A stretch of 64,000 bases of DNA from Sympetrum striolatum. Its lineage: Eukaryota; Arthropoda; Insecta; Odonata; Libellulidae. The stretch spans positions 88,538,615 to 88,602,614 of the forward strand of contig OX388346.1 of the NCBI GenBank assembly GCA_947579665.1, written 5' to 3'. The translations under genes and the position numbers were made by a program. The notes under the pieces are model-generated. The model was not told where the DNA came from and ran no database searches. It saw nothing but the letters and a program-made list of their open reading frames with translations. Of the stretch, positions 37,040 through 48,502 are shown piece after piece. The stretch's first letter is position 1; every line of letters starts with the position of its first letter.

Positions 37040-39100
37040 ATTTCGCAGTTATTTTAATGTAAAATTAACGAATTTTATTAATTATTCTGAATACTAATTT
37101 AAGAGACTCTACAACCAATACTTCGAGATTTGTTTATTTTTTGGCGGCTATACCTATTGCATTTAAAGTATCATACTCTAACACACAATTAACATAAAAA
37201 ATACCTCTTTTATATTACGTTAACGGGGCTTGAATATATTCTGACTTAGTGTTTAGGATTTAATATACGTTTCTATTCTCCCTTGCGAAAGGATTTAATG
37301 TTAAATATTGCCTTTAATATGCTTTCCACCGATATAACATGTATTTTACCATAAAAATCACATAATTCCTGATCAAGTTGTTCTAGTTTAGTTCTTGTAC
37401 AAGAGGATGGATATCAGTCGCAAGACAATATTTGCATACACATATGTATACTTAGCTTATGTACAGTATACAAAGTACAGTTCAGTCTTAAATTGGCACA
37501 TTTTATACATTTAATAACTGCGGTGTCTATAAGGGCAGCTAAATATTTAAACAAATAATTTAGTTCATAAGTAGCAATATATGCTGTAAGGTTATTGTTC
37601 TACTCGATATGAAAGATAATTTGATGCCATTTTTTACTGAGAGATTATGAAATTTAGATGTAGAAAACACTTTTTATAGTTTTGTAACTGCTCGAGAGTT
37701 CATCTTTGATTTCAGACACAATTCCTTATTTAACTTATACATAGAACTTTTGTTATATCTTAAATTAGCAAGATATAATTTCCCAACATCAATATTACAA
37801 AAGTATGGTAGCAATGAAAGACTAGGTAAGAATTCCGTTGATAAATAACGAGAATTTCAGAATTGTGATAGATTTGCGACAAAAACTCTGTGCCACCTGC
37901 CTTCTGCTAATCTTCATTCCTAAAGAGAAATGAAAATGGCTTGAAATCGACGAAATTTCGGATAGTAACTCGCTTACTATGACATGTAAAAGTTCAAAAC
38001 TAGAATATAAAAAGAGTAAAAGAAGGAAATGCGTTGAAGATATTTATAGTAATGATATATGCAAAGAGTGAACAGAGATCTTCGTATAAATACATCAGTT
38101 TGCCATTTGCATAATTTAATAAATTGTGTGCATTTGTCTTATTAGTTATTAAAAGAGTAAAGTCAGAGATCCATTATTTTGATTTAATTCATTTCTTACC
38201 CAATAGTTTAATAAACATATTGTCTATATTTCCTGCAGTGGAGACCTTTTTTTGTGTTTAAACCTCACTGTTTTTTCCTCCACAAAATCAGTCATTCTTT
38301 TCCTTTTTCCCTTTACTGTTATGTCAAGGCTTAAATGGAAGATTGGACTTTTTGGTCCCAATTTTGCCAAATAAAAACGTTATTATTATTATTATTGTAT
38401 TTCTGGAGTTATCTGTAATATAGGTATAAAGCTAAAACAAAGCATTATGATTTTATAAAATCCACACTGTGCAGTATCTCGTTCAAAGTAAAAGTGATTT
38501 CCCTTATTTTACCTTACGGAGTAAGACTTAAAAGTAACATAATTGTAGCCAAACCTGTTAAGCAACAAATATTGACTGTGTTTAATCTCTTCTGAAAATT
38601 CCTTAATTATGAACGTTTTCCAATTATATGCCTCTGATTATCCTCAATATATTAGTAAAATTTATAGATAGGTGTAAGTAATTTCTTTTGTTTGAATTGA
38701 AAAATTCTGATAGCGATAAAATAGTTTTGTCCAGATGGTAAAACAAAGAACTAGATGGGTTTTCACACCACGATGGAGGAAAATGACGAAGAAAATGACT
38801 AACCTGTCTGTGGGTCAAAGGTGAATTGCTTCATTCGAGTCTTATGCACAATTTTAGAATTTTACGTGATCAATATCGTACGGTCAGATGTAACCTTTTA
38901 TTGTCAATTTGTCTGCGTGGATATGTATTCCACCCACGAGCACGCCTCGCCCTAGATTGGTTCTCAAAATTTCGCTAAGTCGCAGCAGTCACGTTCAAAA
39001 GGGGAACGCAAAGAGAGAGCGACAAATACCTGCTTATATGAAATAAGCAAATGTCGGAGTAAAAAATGAAGGGTCACGAATCGTAAGTGAGGCGCTAGGG
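37040..39100. other. PRP-B to PRP-C spacer
   Basis: AT-rich, no gene seen. At 38300-38395 a segment ending in AATAAAAACG and (TTA)n resembles a degenerate retroposon 3' tail. Confidence 0.45.
38300..38397 (+). mobile_element. Possible retroposon 3' tail with (TTA)n
   Basis: Non-repetitive sequence (GGACTTTTTGGTCCC, then CCAAATAAAAACG) runs into a (TTA)n microsatellite. Such tails are typical of LINE or SINE 3' ends. No reverse transcriptase frame is nearby, so this is only suggestive. Confidence 0.3.
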
Positions 39101-39126
39101 GAACAGATAAATTGGATAGTGACTCT

Positions 39127-39136
39127 CTCAGTCTCA
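39127..39136 (+). promoter_or_regulatory. Initiator-type core promoter of PRP-C
   Basis: CTCTCAGTCTC contains TCAGT with A+1 at 39130, matching the PRP-A initiator. The 5' UTR to the ATG at 39203 would be 73 nt and contains a short upstream frame starting at 39137 that stops after eight codons. Confidence 0.45.
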
Positions 39137-39202
39137 ATGTTTCCTAGTGTGTCGAAGAGGTAGTAAGGAAAAGAATCGAGACTCGCATAAGGATTGTTTG
39201 AG

Positions 39203-42200
39203 ATGGTAAGTCAACCCGAAATTCTTTGGGCTATTTTTATGAGAAGCGTTCGCGGCTTATGAGGAGTTGCAGCGCTAACGGAAGGTGTTGTGAACAGTGT
39301 CTTTTTCTGCGATTTTAACTTCGCTCGTGTGCATGATGTGTGATGCATGCAGCTCGTGCATGTGTCCTTGGGATTCCCGAATGTGAAATTTAAAGGGAAG
39401 ACCCTGAATGAAGCTGTTTCGTGTGCTGTGTTTATCTCAAGGACCGTATTGAAGTGTTTTGCAAGTCCTTTGATGGAAATTGTTTGAGATGACTTCATCA
39501 ACAAGTTTGAAATTCACTCATTAATCTTCTCCGAAAATTGCAACATATTCTGTGTTGAGTTCACAGTAATCCACCAATTATAATTTCCAGGGGCAAGAAT
39601 GTCTGATATCCGATCAATTTTGGTTTATTTCTAAATTTTAGCCTCAAGTAAAATGTTTCAAATATTTTTTTCATATCACGGGTTTAGTTGAGGAAATTGA
39701 TATTACTTTTCATGAGACCGACTTTTGGTGGATTTAAGGATACTTTGGTGTTATTAGGTTCAATGAAGATGCTTCGCATTAAAACCTTACCAAACCTAAT
39801 TTTCTCTATGGATATAAAATGCACGATTCCCATTCTTCGTTGCATTATGAATATCACCGGAGGATGAGCGTTTCATGTCAATAGTAATAGAATCTAACTT
39901 ATTTAGGGAAAGTATTGACAAGGGAATTTTAAAAATAAATCAAAATCGTGTGATGTTTGATGCAGCGTTTGTGCGGATATGAGCGGTGGTGTAATAAAAT
40001 TCTTCATTCATTTATGAGCAAAGTAGTGAATTTGCTTTGCTTGGATTGATGATGATACTTAGAGAATTCTGCAATTCCCATGTTAATATTTTACGTGTAG
40101 TTGGAATAATCGGACTCCGATGCACCTATAACTGAATCATTACTTTCATTTGAATACTTCCATACGAATCAAGATACCTAATTCTGCGGAAATATATTGA
40201 AATAATATATCATAGTTGATTAATCTATTTCATTCCAAGTAATGTGATACGTCTGTGCTAAGAAGTGCAATCCCATGATTTAAAATTAAGATGTTCAAAT
40301 TGATTTACTAGGAATTTTAAGGAGTGTAAAGCCACAATTGGATATCTATAATCAACGAGGCATCACACATTTTGTATCTCATAATAAATTTAGAGTAACA
40401 TACACATTCGAGTTTTCGGAAACTACTTATTAAGCGTACTTCCTGGTAGAGGATTTTACTCTTAATTTAATTAAAAGGAATGCTCTCTTTTGGCTTTGAC
40501 TTGGCACTGATAAAGTCCACCTTATGAATCCGGATCATATTTAGGTTACCCTCATTCAATGATCTAATTAACGTAGATGGTGACAACAACGCTTCCGGTC
40601 ACACAAAGATTTCTAGGTCACCCAAATGTAGCGATAGCATCATTCGTAACTATGGACACTCTTCACGTTTAAATAAACAAATTATTTCATTGCATCGCGT
40701 TAATAGCCTGCAAACATTTCAATATATTCCAGTTGATACAATACTATATAACATATAACTAATTTAGAAATATATTATACATAATCACCTACGATGAATA
40801 AAACATCGATACAAAAATAATCGAAATTAACTACTCTTTTTATATTATTCTATTTTTATATTTGTTTAGAAATTTTTCGTGGGAATGGGAATTCCAATCC
40901 ACCCATTTCCTCTATTCCTCCATATCTAGTTACAAATTAATTTATTTTGATTGAAGAGAATGCGTTTATATTTTGACATGTCATTGTTGACTGACATATT
41001 TTTCTAATTTGTCAAATATTTCTTTTTGCGTTGAGCTAACTTTTGCAACTCTTTATAACATATTATAAAGAGTGACAAGAGTGTATAAGACTTTTTCGAG
41101 GTACCTAATTTCTCGCAATCCTTCGTTTATTTGTTTTCTCTTATAAGGCTGTAATAAACAAGCAAATTTTCCTGCTGTGAAATCTTTACTCATATGTACT
41201 CATACTTAAGAGATAATTTCTTCGAAAGTTCTCGGTGTTTTGCAAGTATTAATGCTGGAAAATAAGATTTTTCTTGCGTTAAATCTGTTTTCCTTAACTT
41301 CAATATTCGTTCAGCTGTCTCTATTAAGCTCATTGTGGTAAATATTTCCACCATTTGTTATTGGATCATTCACAAGTGGCCTTTTTGCTCCTTCATAAAA
41401 GTTAAGAAGTGAATTATACTCATTCTAATGAGTATTTAGTTTAACTTGTAAGTGGGTGACCGAATCAAGCATTGCTTAGCGATTGAACTTCTTCATATGA
41501 ACACTCAAATTAGATGAACATTGTGATATGCTTTATATTATTCTCGGAATGAGGGAATATGATCTCCTTTTGTTTCATACGTCCACTTAAATAACACTTA
41601 TTCACGTTCTCTGAAGCTCAATAATTATACTGTCATTTTAAAATTAATGTCAATTACCAAAGCATTCATTTGAATGAACAAAAACCTGAGAACTACACTA
41701 ATTAACAACAGATATTTGACTATTCTAACGAAATGTTATTCTTCTCGTGCAGGGGCGAGGATTTGCACTCCATCTCCGCAATGTGCACATTCTGATATTG
41801 ACTCTCAACCTGATCCTTTTGCCAACCACATCAGAAGCGTTTTTCCTCAAGAAGATATTCGGTGGAGCAGAAGAGGCGACCACAACTCCTGCACCAATAA
41901 TCATCAAATACGGTGGAGATCCAGGAGAATATCCGTACCCACCGAGCGACTCTTACAACAACATCATCCAGTTGGCCGACAGCTATCCCTCCTTTGGCTC
42001 CTTCCCCTCCCTTTCTTCCATTCCTTCTATTTTATTATTTTTCCTCAGTAAACTGTTCAAAGGCTGGTTGAGTCTCTTTCCCCAGATTACCTACGAAGGA
42101 AGCTCTCCTGACTACTACAACTACCCTCCACCGCCTTCCTTCTCCAGTTACCACAACCATGGGCCACCGAAATTTCGAAATTCCTATCCGCCTCTCCCCT

Positions 42201-42679
42201 ACAGATCGAGTCCTCCGTCTGGTAAACCGTATGAGGTATCGGGACCGTCACCACAATGGGTTTCACAGGACCAGGAGTATCCTCCACCATCCTACAGTGG
42301 GAGCAACAATGATTACCAATGGCAGGAATTTCCTCCAACGGAGGCATCACCGCCTGCTAAGCGGAAAGACGGCGGAAACAAGTGGCAGAAAAGGATCTCC
42401 GTGGAACAAAATACAAGAGGAACCAGTATAAAATCTTACGCTCCTCCACCACAATATCCTCCACCACGATATCCTCCACCGCAGTTACCTCCACCTAAAT
42501 ATCCTCCACGACTTCCTCAGCAAACTCTCCCTCCCCCTACAACAAGTAGATCTCCAGTTAAAGTTAACGAAGACAATAATTGGCTCGAGAAATTTGCCCA
42601 AAACGCTAAGTATATCAAAAGTCATAAAACCCCTTACGAAACTTTTGCGCAGCCTCCAGACAGGACCTCGGAAACATGA
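39203..42679 (+). CDS. PRP-C: proline-rich secreted protein (309 aa)
   Basis: Exon 1 ends in ATG (39203-39205) followed by GTAAGT. A 2.5-kb intron follows; exon 2 is 41753-42679 after CTTCTCGTGCAG, phase 0, TGA stop. Residues 10-30 (NVHILILTLNLILLPTTSEA) form the signal peptide. The mature end FFLKKIFGG parallels LFLKKIL of PRP-B. A hydrophobic stretch (IPSILLFFLSKLFKGWLSLF) near residues 88-107 is unusual for this array and could be a membrane or aggregation segment. Next come Tyr/Pro/Ser-rich sequence (SGPSPQWVSQDQEYPPPSY) and short YPPP repeats (PQYPPPRYPPPQLPPPKYPP). The end is NNWLEKFAQNAKYIKSHKTP. No SGVRAL block. Third member of the array; function inferred to be extracellular and structural. 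Confidence 0.85.
41048..41073. repeat. Small perfect palindrome in the PRP-C intron
   Basis: ACTCTTTATAA and its reverse complement separated by 4 nt. Probably incidental in AT-rich intron sequence. Confidence 0.5.
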
Positions 42680-45600
42680 TTTGTCTGACGGTGAAGTTCC
42701 AATGTTTGAAACGTTCCGTAGTTCTAAAGTAACATAATCAGTAAAAATGAAAACAATGAGTGTATGAGATGAAATCAATTTCTAGATGAGAAAGATGTTG
42801 TATCAAAGCTATCAATAACAAAATATCTATCCACTTTGGGACCGAAGATATCCGTTTCATGGTTATATCACATTATAGAGGTTTTTTAACTAAAGCATTC
42901 AAAATCATGGAATCCTATTTATTTTCATTACTATTATTACAAAATTTTTATGATGAACTTGTTATGCCGTAATCGGATGAAACTGATCTGTTTACATTAG
43001 ACCAATTAATACTTCTACCGAATTTCATATGAGTGCTGGTAAATCAAATAAGCTCTCTATCATACTTTTTTATGTAACTATCATATCTAGATAAGTTATT
43101 TATTGAAAAACAAAACGTGAATAGAAAACTCATACATGCTTTTATAATGTTGCAAAGCAAACGCAGAATTGGTTACTATTTATTGTTCGATTCCTTTTAA
43201 TTTATTATTTAATTTATGTTATTTTCTATTGTACTGAAATGTAAGCACTGTATATCATGTAATTCTCTTTCTGTTCATTATTAAACTTTAAAAACAAAAA
43301 GTCAATTATTTATAACTATTAGAGATATTTTAAACAAGCATATTAATATGTTGTATCATTATCATGTTCCTGCTACCATACTCTGATTAATGGAATATTT
43401 TCATTTGTCTTGTGGTACAGGATAGAGAAAAAGGTATCTTTCATTTTCATTTGTCCCAGTCTCGATCATGCCTGTTATTAAAAGAACGCTACTGAGGTAT
43501 GAGTGAATAATTGCACTGATCAAGGTCTATCCTTACGGAATGCCAAGAAAAATGTTACTCATATAGTCATTGTGCTTCACTTTCATGGACATGTTCCGCT
43601 TATAGCATACTACCTACTATACATAACTACCTCACTCCTCATCCAGCCTAGTGAACCTCATTCCTCGCTGAAAGCTGTTAGTAGCTGATATCAGAGGTGG
43701 TGAGGTACCAACCGGCATCCGGGCTGATTACTTTACAGATATCATTATCATATTCGTGTATTGTTCGTATTAGTGAATTTGAACAACATTTCTATTAAAT
43801 TACGTGACAATTAATTAGTTTTTAGGCCATTTCTTTTAAATACAGCCATATTGTGGCAAACGAGGAGTTCTGCGTAGTAATTTCGATTAAGATTTGAATA
43901 TTTCATCGCTTTTTTCTGACTCTAACAACGGGAGGATTTTACATGCTCGTAAATGAACAAGAATTTCCCAAGAATATCAATGCATGCTGGATTCTGTTGA
44001 CTCTGAAACGGGGTACCCTCGAAGTATCACCGTTTTTTAATTGAGAGTTTTTTACGTAATAGAAATGGAGAAAGAAGAGAAGATTAGTACTTTCTCTACT
44101 CAGATTCAAACTGAGTTTAATCTGTAACTCCAGAATCGTCGCCTTACTTCATCGATATCATATTATTGAATTGTCCTTTTAAAAATGGGTAATTCACAGA
44201 TGTATCGGTTTTTAAGTCCCGTGAGAAATACATTTCAAAGTTTTCCTAATATAAATAATCAATCAATGAAAATTTTAAATAATATTTTGAAATACTCGAT
44301 ATGTCTGTAAGGGAATATTGTGAAATTAATAAATTTTGTCGACTGGTATTCAAAATATCATTTTACAATTTTTAAGAAAAAGTATATTCGAAAAATAGGC
44401 CCCTTGACCAGATCTTCAATGAATGACTCATCAGCAGCATCAAGGTATCAAACTCGACGAAAAGGGTATGATTAACTAATGTTAATTAACTATGTTTCTC
44501 ATGAGAGATACGAGTCTTTGAGCCATTAGATCATTTCTAATTCTTCGTTTTCAGTTCAAGATTTGAAAACTGTTGAAAATAATCCAAGCATCTGCTCTTT
44601 TACAAAGTAATTCATATTAGATCCAAAATATTCTAATAAAGGAGCCAATTTGGATCCAAAAATGATGATTCGTAACAAAGGTCAGGAATTATAGACTCTA
44701 TATTAAGACACACACACATATATTTTGAGCATATTTTGATTTCTTTGATAACATATTAACACTATGAAAGATACGAGTAGATTACCTGTATAGACATTAC
44801 CTTCCGAATTCATTCATACTTTTTGTTTTAAGGGACACCAAGTACCGAACTTCCCATTAGTATACAATTGTACTAGTCTCAATCACCGGTATTTAATGTT
44901 CAGTCTATACGCAATCGACAAAAGAAGTCACCCTTCTTTGCATTACTAAAGATTTATATAATTTACTGACATATCGATCTCTCTTTCACGGTTATATTCC
45001 TACAACGGTACTACATTTACATCAGAATGTTGTCCGAACTTATTTGAAACATTTTTTAATATTTTAATAGCTGACGAACTGAATACCTTTAAATATCCCA
45101 TCCACATACTGTTAAGGAAAGAAAAACTAAATTCACTCTCTTAGAATTATTCACTCTAATGTTTACAGCACTATTTATTATTATTATTTCATTAATTGGA
45201 ATTAAGATGGAAGTCAGGAGGCAACATTATCATCAATAAATCATGATTTGTTGTTATCGCAAAATTATATACATCGTGCAACAAATCTTCCAATAAAAAT
45301 CAAAACAAAAGAAAAGATGTGCAAAAACGTATAACACACATACATAAAATTTTAGAGAAGAAAGATACTTTAGGGAAGAAATGACGATAATAGATGAAAA
45401 TAACTACTCCTATATACTTATGTAAGCAAAACATATTAAAATCGATTTCCTTAACCATTACTGAGTAACTGAAAGGTAATTAGTATGCCAGCTCTACAAT
45501 TCGAACGATACACTTTCCTCGTTCTTCCCCTTGGGAATATTTACCGTGTTTGACAACAGTATATTTTAATGAGGATGCCGTAATTCGGCTGAGGGACAGG

Positions 45601-45690
45601 AGCCGCATTTAGAGCGGACATACGCAAGAAAGTTACGTGATATTTCCGATAATCAAGATGGCAAACAAATCATGGCGATGTCGCAAACCG
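42680..45690. other. PRP-C to PRP-D spacer
   Basis: No gene seen. A variant ATTAAA near 43280 may end the PRP-C transcript. The rest is AT-rich with no repeat or RNA gene that I can recognise. Confidence 0.45.
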
Positions 45691-45694
45691 AATG

Positions 45695-45727
45695 GATAAA
45701 AGAATCGCGGCAGTCATCGGCCGTCAA
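45695..45727 (+). promoter_or_regulatory. Candidate core promoter of PRP-D
   Basis: GATAAAAG at 45695-45702 with TCAAGT (A+1 near 45726) about 30 nt downstream. The predicted 5' UTR of about 57 nt holds an out-of-frame ATG at 45751. Confidence 0.35.
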
Positions 45728-45782
45728 GTTGGAGAGCAAACTCGAAGCTGATGCTACGGATGCTTCCGCTGCATTCGCTTAA

Positions 45783-46779
45783 ATGGTGGGTACGGGTGAA
45801 TAATTCCTTACGTAAATATTTAGCCATTGCGTCATAGATATATAATATCCTAAGTTAACTTACTCTGTTTGCATTTTAAGAGACGGGAGTTATATATTTG
45901 TAATGTATTTTACCAATTTCATTCATGATCTGACATTCTTTTTGCCAATATTTTCTTATTTTATCACAAAAGATTAGAGTTACCATGATTCTGCAACGGA
46001 GGATATTCACCTTGGTTGTTACGTTACTCTACTGTATGGGACCGGTCGTTGGAGATGGCTCTTTTTACCCTTCAGATTGGCAAAGAGGAGAAGTGTTCTA
46101 TAATGGGGGCTATCTTCCTCCATCGACGACCGCCAAACCGCGTACACCTTACCCTTCGTCACAACCACCTAAGACATACGTTCCTCCAACACCAAACATC
46201 GGCGAACCATATCGTCCAACTTACCTTCCCCCGCAACCACCCAATTCTTATCTTCCTCCTGTATCAACCACTGAAAAACCTTTTCATCCATCTTACGTTC
46301 CCCCACCTCCACCCAATTCCTATCTTCCTCCAACGCCAACCACCGACATTCCTCAAAATCCTTCCTACCTTCCTCCACAACCACCAAATCCTTACCAATC
46401 TAATCCTCCCACTTATTCTCAACAACCACCGAACTCTTACATTCCTCCGATACCCCAAATGGCTTCTCGAAGATCACCCTCATTCTTCCCTCAATCTCCC
46501 ACATTCATTCCCATTTACCAGGAGGATTTCTCCCGTCCGCATTCTGTTCAACTCCGTTCTCCCGACCCGGACGCCATTCCCTTGCCTCCGTTTCCGAGCA
46601 GAGTGAATGCAGAGGAGATCGAAGACATTCAAACAGCGGAGAGAGTGAGGAATGGAAGGGACTCGGAATTAAATCCATTTTTGGAGAGGAGTGGGGTCCG
46701 GGCTCTGACGCAGCCTCAGATACAGTACATCGCCCAAGTCGGGAGGGTCTTCAAGGCCAACGCTCGCCGTCTGCAATAG
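45783..46779 (+). CDS. PRP-D: proline-rich secreted protein (269 aa) with SGVRAL C-terminal domain
   Basis: By analogy with PRP-A to PRP-C, exon 1 ends in ATG (45783-45785) followed by GTGGGT. Exon 2 is 45973-46779 after TTTATCACAAAAG, phase 0, TAG stop. This reads MIRVTMILQRRIFTLVVTLL. Alternatively translation starts at the internal ATG 45985, giving 264 residues. The hydrophobic run RIFTLVVTLLYCMGPVVG is the signal peptide, then DGSFYPSDWQRGEVFYNGG. The middle has about 26-residue repeats of the type PxYLPPQPPNSYLPP. The last 65 residues, starting LPPFPSR and containing ERSGVRAL near residue 241, align along their length with the end of PRP-A. PRP-D may represent the compact ancestral form of the family. 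Likely extracellular. Poly(A) signal at 47133. Confidence 0.84.
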
Positions 46780-47132
46780 GCCCTGACAGCCCGGAACTGA
46801 AGACAGCCCAAATCACGACATTTTTCCGATATCGCATCCTTTCCTTTGCTGTTTCAAAAGAATTGAGATGCACCCCTTGTTTATTTTAGCTGAATTGCGT
46901 CTGAGCAACGCAACGCGGATTGTATATATGACTTTGAGATGTTTATTTTTTAAATTGGAAGTTTTGTTGATTGGACTGATTACTAAGAAAACAGTTTCAA
47001 TACAACGTCTGTGATAAGGTTACCAATTTACGAGGAAGTGTTTATAGTATTTAAACTCTCTGCAAAAAAACATCGAATTGAAAATTGTAACAAAAGATTT
47101 TTTAATTAAAACTGTATCTATACAATGATGAT

Positions 47133-47138
47133 AATAAA
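47133..47138 (+). promoter_or_regulatory. Poly(A) signal, PRP-D
   Basis: Canonical AATAAA about 350 nt after the PRP-D stop. Confidence 0.5.
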
Positions 47139-47209
47139 GAACAATGTAATTATCTAAGTCTTGTTGAAATATTTTTTCATTAATAATTACTGTTATACGC
47201 ATATTTTTT

Positions 47210-47421
47210 CATGCGAAGCTACTGTTGCCCTTCACTGGTGAAGTCCTCCTAAGTTCTGATGAACTTTCAGGAGGTGCTTCACCGAGGAAACAGTAATAAC
47301 GAACGCACGCAACCATTCCCTGATCAAAATATCCGATCAGTCGGGATTCTAATCCGGTTCCTCGAGGTAAAATCGATAGCTTAGATGGCATGCTATCCAC
47401 TCGGCCACCAAAGACCGAGAA
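47210..47421 (-). mobile_element. tRNA-derived SINE
   Basis: On the minus strand the head GGTGGCCGAGTGGATAGC has a tRNA-Ser-like A box (TGGCCGAGTGG), followed after about 35 nt by a damaged B box (GGATTAGAATCC). A non-tRNA body of about 120 bp follows. Not a tRNA gene: the acceptor and anticodon stems do not form. Confidence 0.6.
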
Positions 47422-47576
47422 TGGTGTTTCATTCATTTAGTTTTAAGTTAGCAAATATTACTCTCATCTATTCGAATCTTCAGTAATAGACCATTCCCGA
47501 TCTTGAGGCCGATAATCTGTAAATAGATTGCCGTATAACTAAGTAATATAGGAAATAGGAGAGACAGAACTTATTC

Positions 47577-47690
47577 CGGCTGCGGTGGCGGAGTGGTTAG
47601 CGTGCTAGCACTTCATCGCCAATGTCCCGGGTTGGAATCCCGGCTAAGGAATGGTTGTGTGTCTTTGTAAATAGTAATAATTATTGAAAT
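47577..47690 (+). mobile_element. tRNA-derived SINE (second family or member)
   Basis: GGTGGCGGAGTGGTTAGCGT is a good A box and GGTTGGAATCC a near-consensus B box, 30-40 nt apart as in a tRNA. The flanking CCGG and stems do not close a cloverleaf. Opposite in orientation to the SINE 160 bp upstream. Confidence 0.55.
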
Positions 47691-48179
47691 GGATGTAATT
47701 GGAATCTTCCTATTTCCGGAGCCATGCACTAACAGCTTTCCCTTGGTGGAATTAGTAGAACGCCATCGGACTCAAGATCAAGAAGAATGGATTATGTATG
47801 ACGAGAGAAATTCAACGTCAAAAACGGATGCAGCAGCAGTCTGAGACATTTTTACGCTTTTAAAAAAATTTAGCGGTCCATTTTGATGGACAGCAATACT
47901 TGATTGTATTATTCGAGTGCTTTTTGTTTTGGTTGGTGCGTTCACGCTGATTTTTCAGCAGAAAATTTGAGACCTATCACAAAATAAATAACTTAATTCT
48001 TAAATATGTAAAGATGCAATATAAAATACTGATATGTGTCTAATAGCATACGAATATCAGCTGTTGCGTAAGGTCATTTAAAGGGAAAACTACCTCGATA
48101 TATATTTCAGTCTAAAGCATTTATAAATGTTTTAGGAAATGGTTAGAAGAAAACAATAAAGAGTTGAGTAACAATAGTA

Positions 48180-48185
48180 TTTATT
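48180..48185 (-). promoter_or_regulatory. Candidate poly(A) signal of the 48503-54761 gene
   Basis: AATAAA on the minus strand, about 320 nt beyond the stop codon at 48503. Confidence 0.4.
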
Positions 48186-48502
48186 AAATCAATTCCAAGA
48201 CAAAGCCTTCGACGAGATCTTGAACATCTCATTAACGTCAAACCGAGACGTTCGATCTCCAAATACTTTCCATACCTCCCTCTTCGATAACAAAATCCTC
48301 AGTAAAAAAAGACAAATGAATAAAAAAGAGAATAACAAACTTTACAACAAATAATATATAAAACGTATAAAAATATTGTGCTAGCACAATTTCCTCCTCG
48401 TAACGTACGCTCTTTGACCTATGCGATGATGTTGTCGACAGCTGCTTCCCAAGCACATTCCAAACTGTAGTATGCCTTGCCCTTGTAAATCTCTCTCTCG
48501 AC

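Noticed and set aside
47577..47650. tRNA gene
   Set aside because: A and B boxes are present but the acceptor, D and anticodon stems do not pair; better explained as a SINE head.
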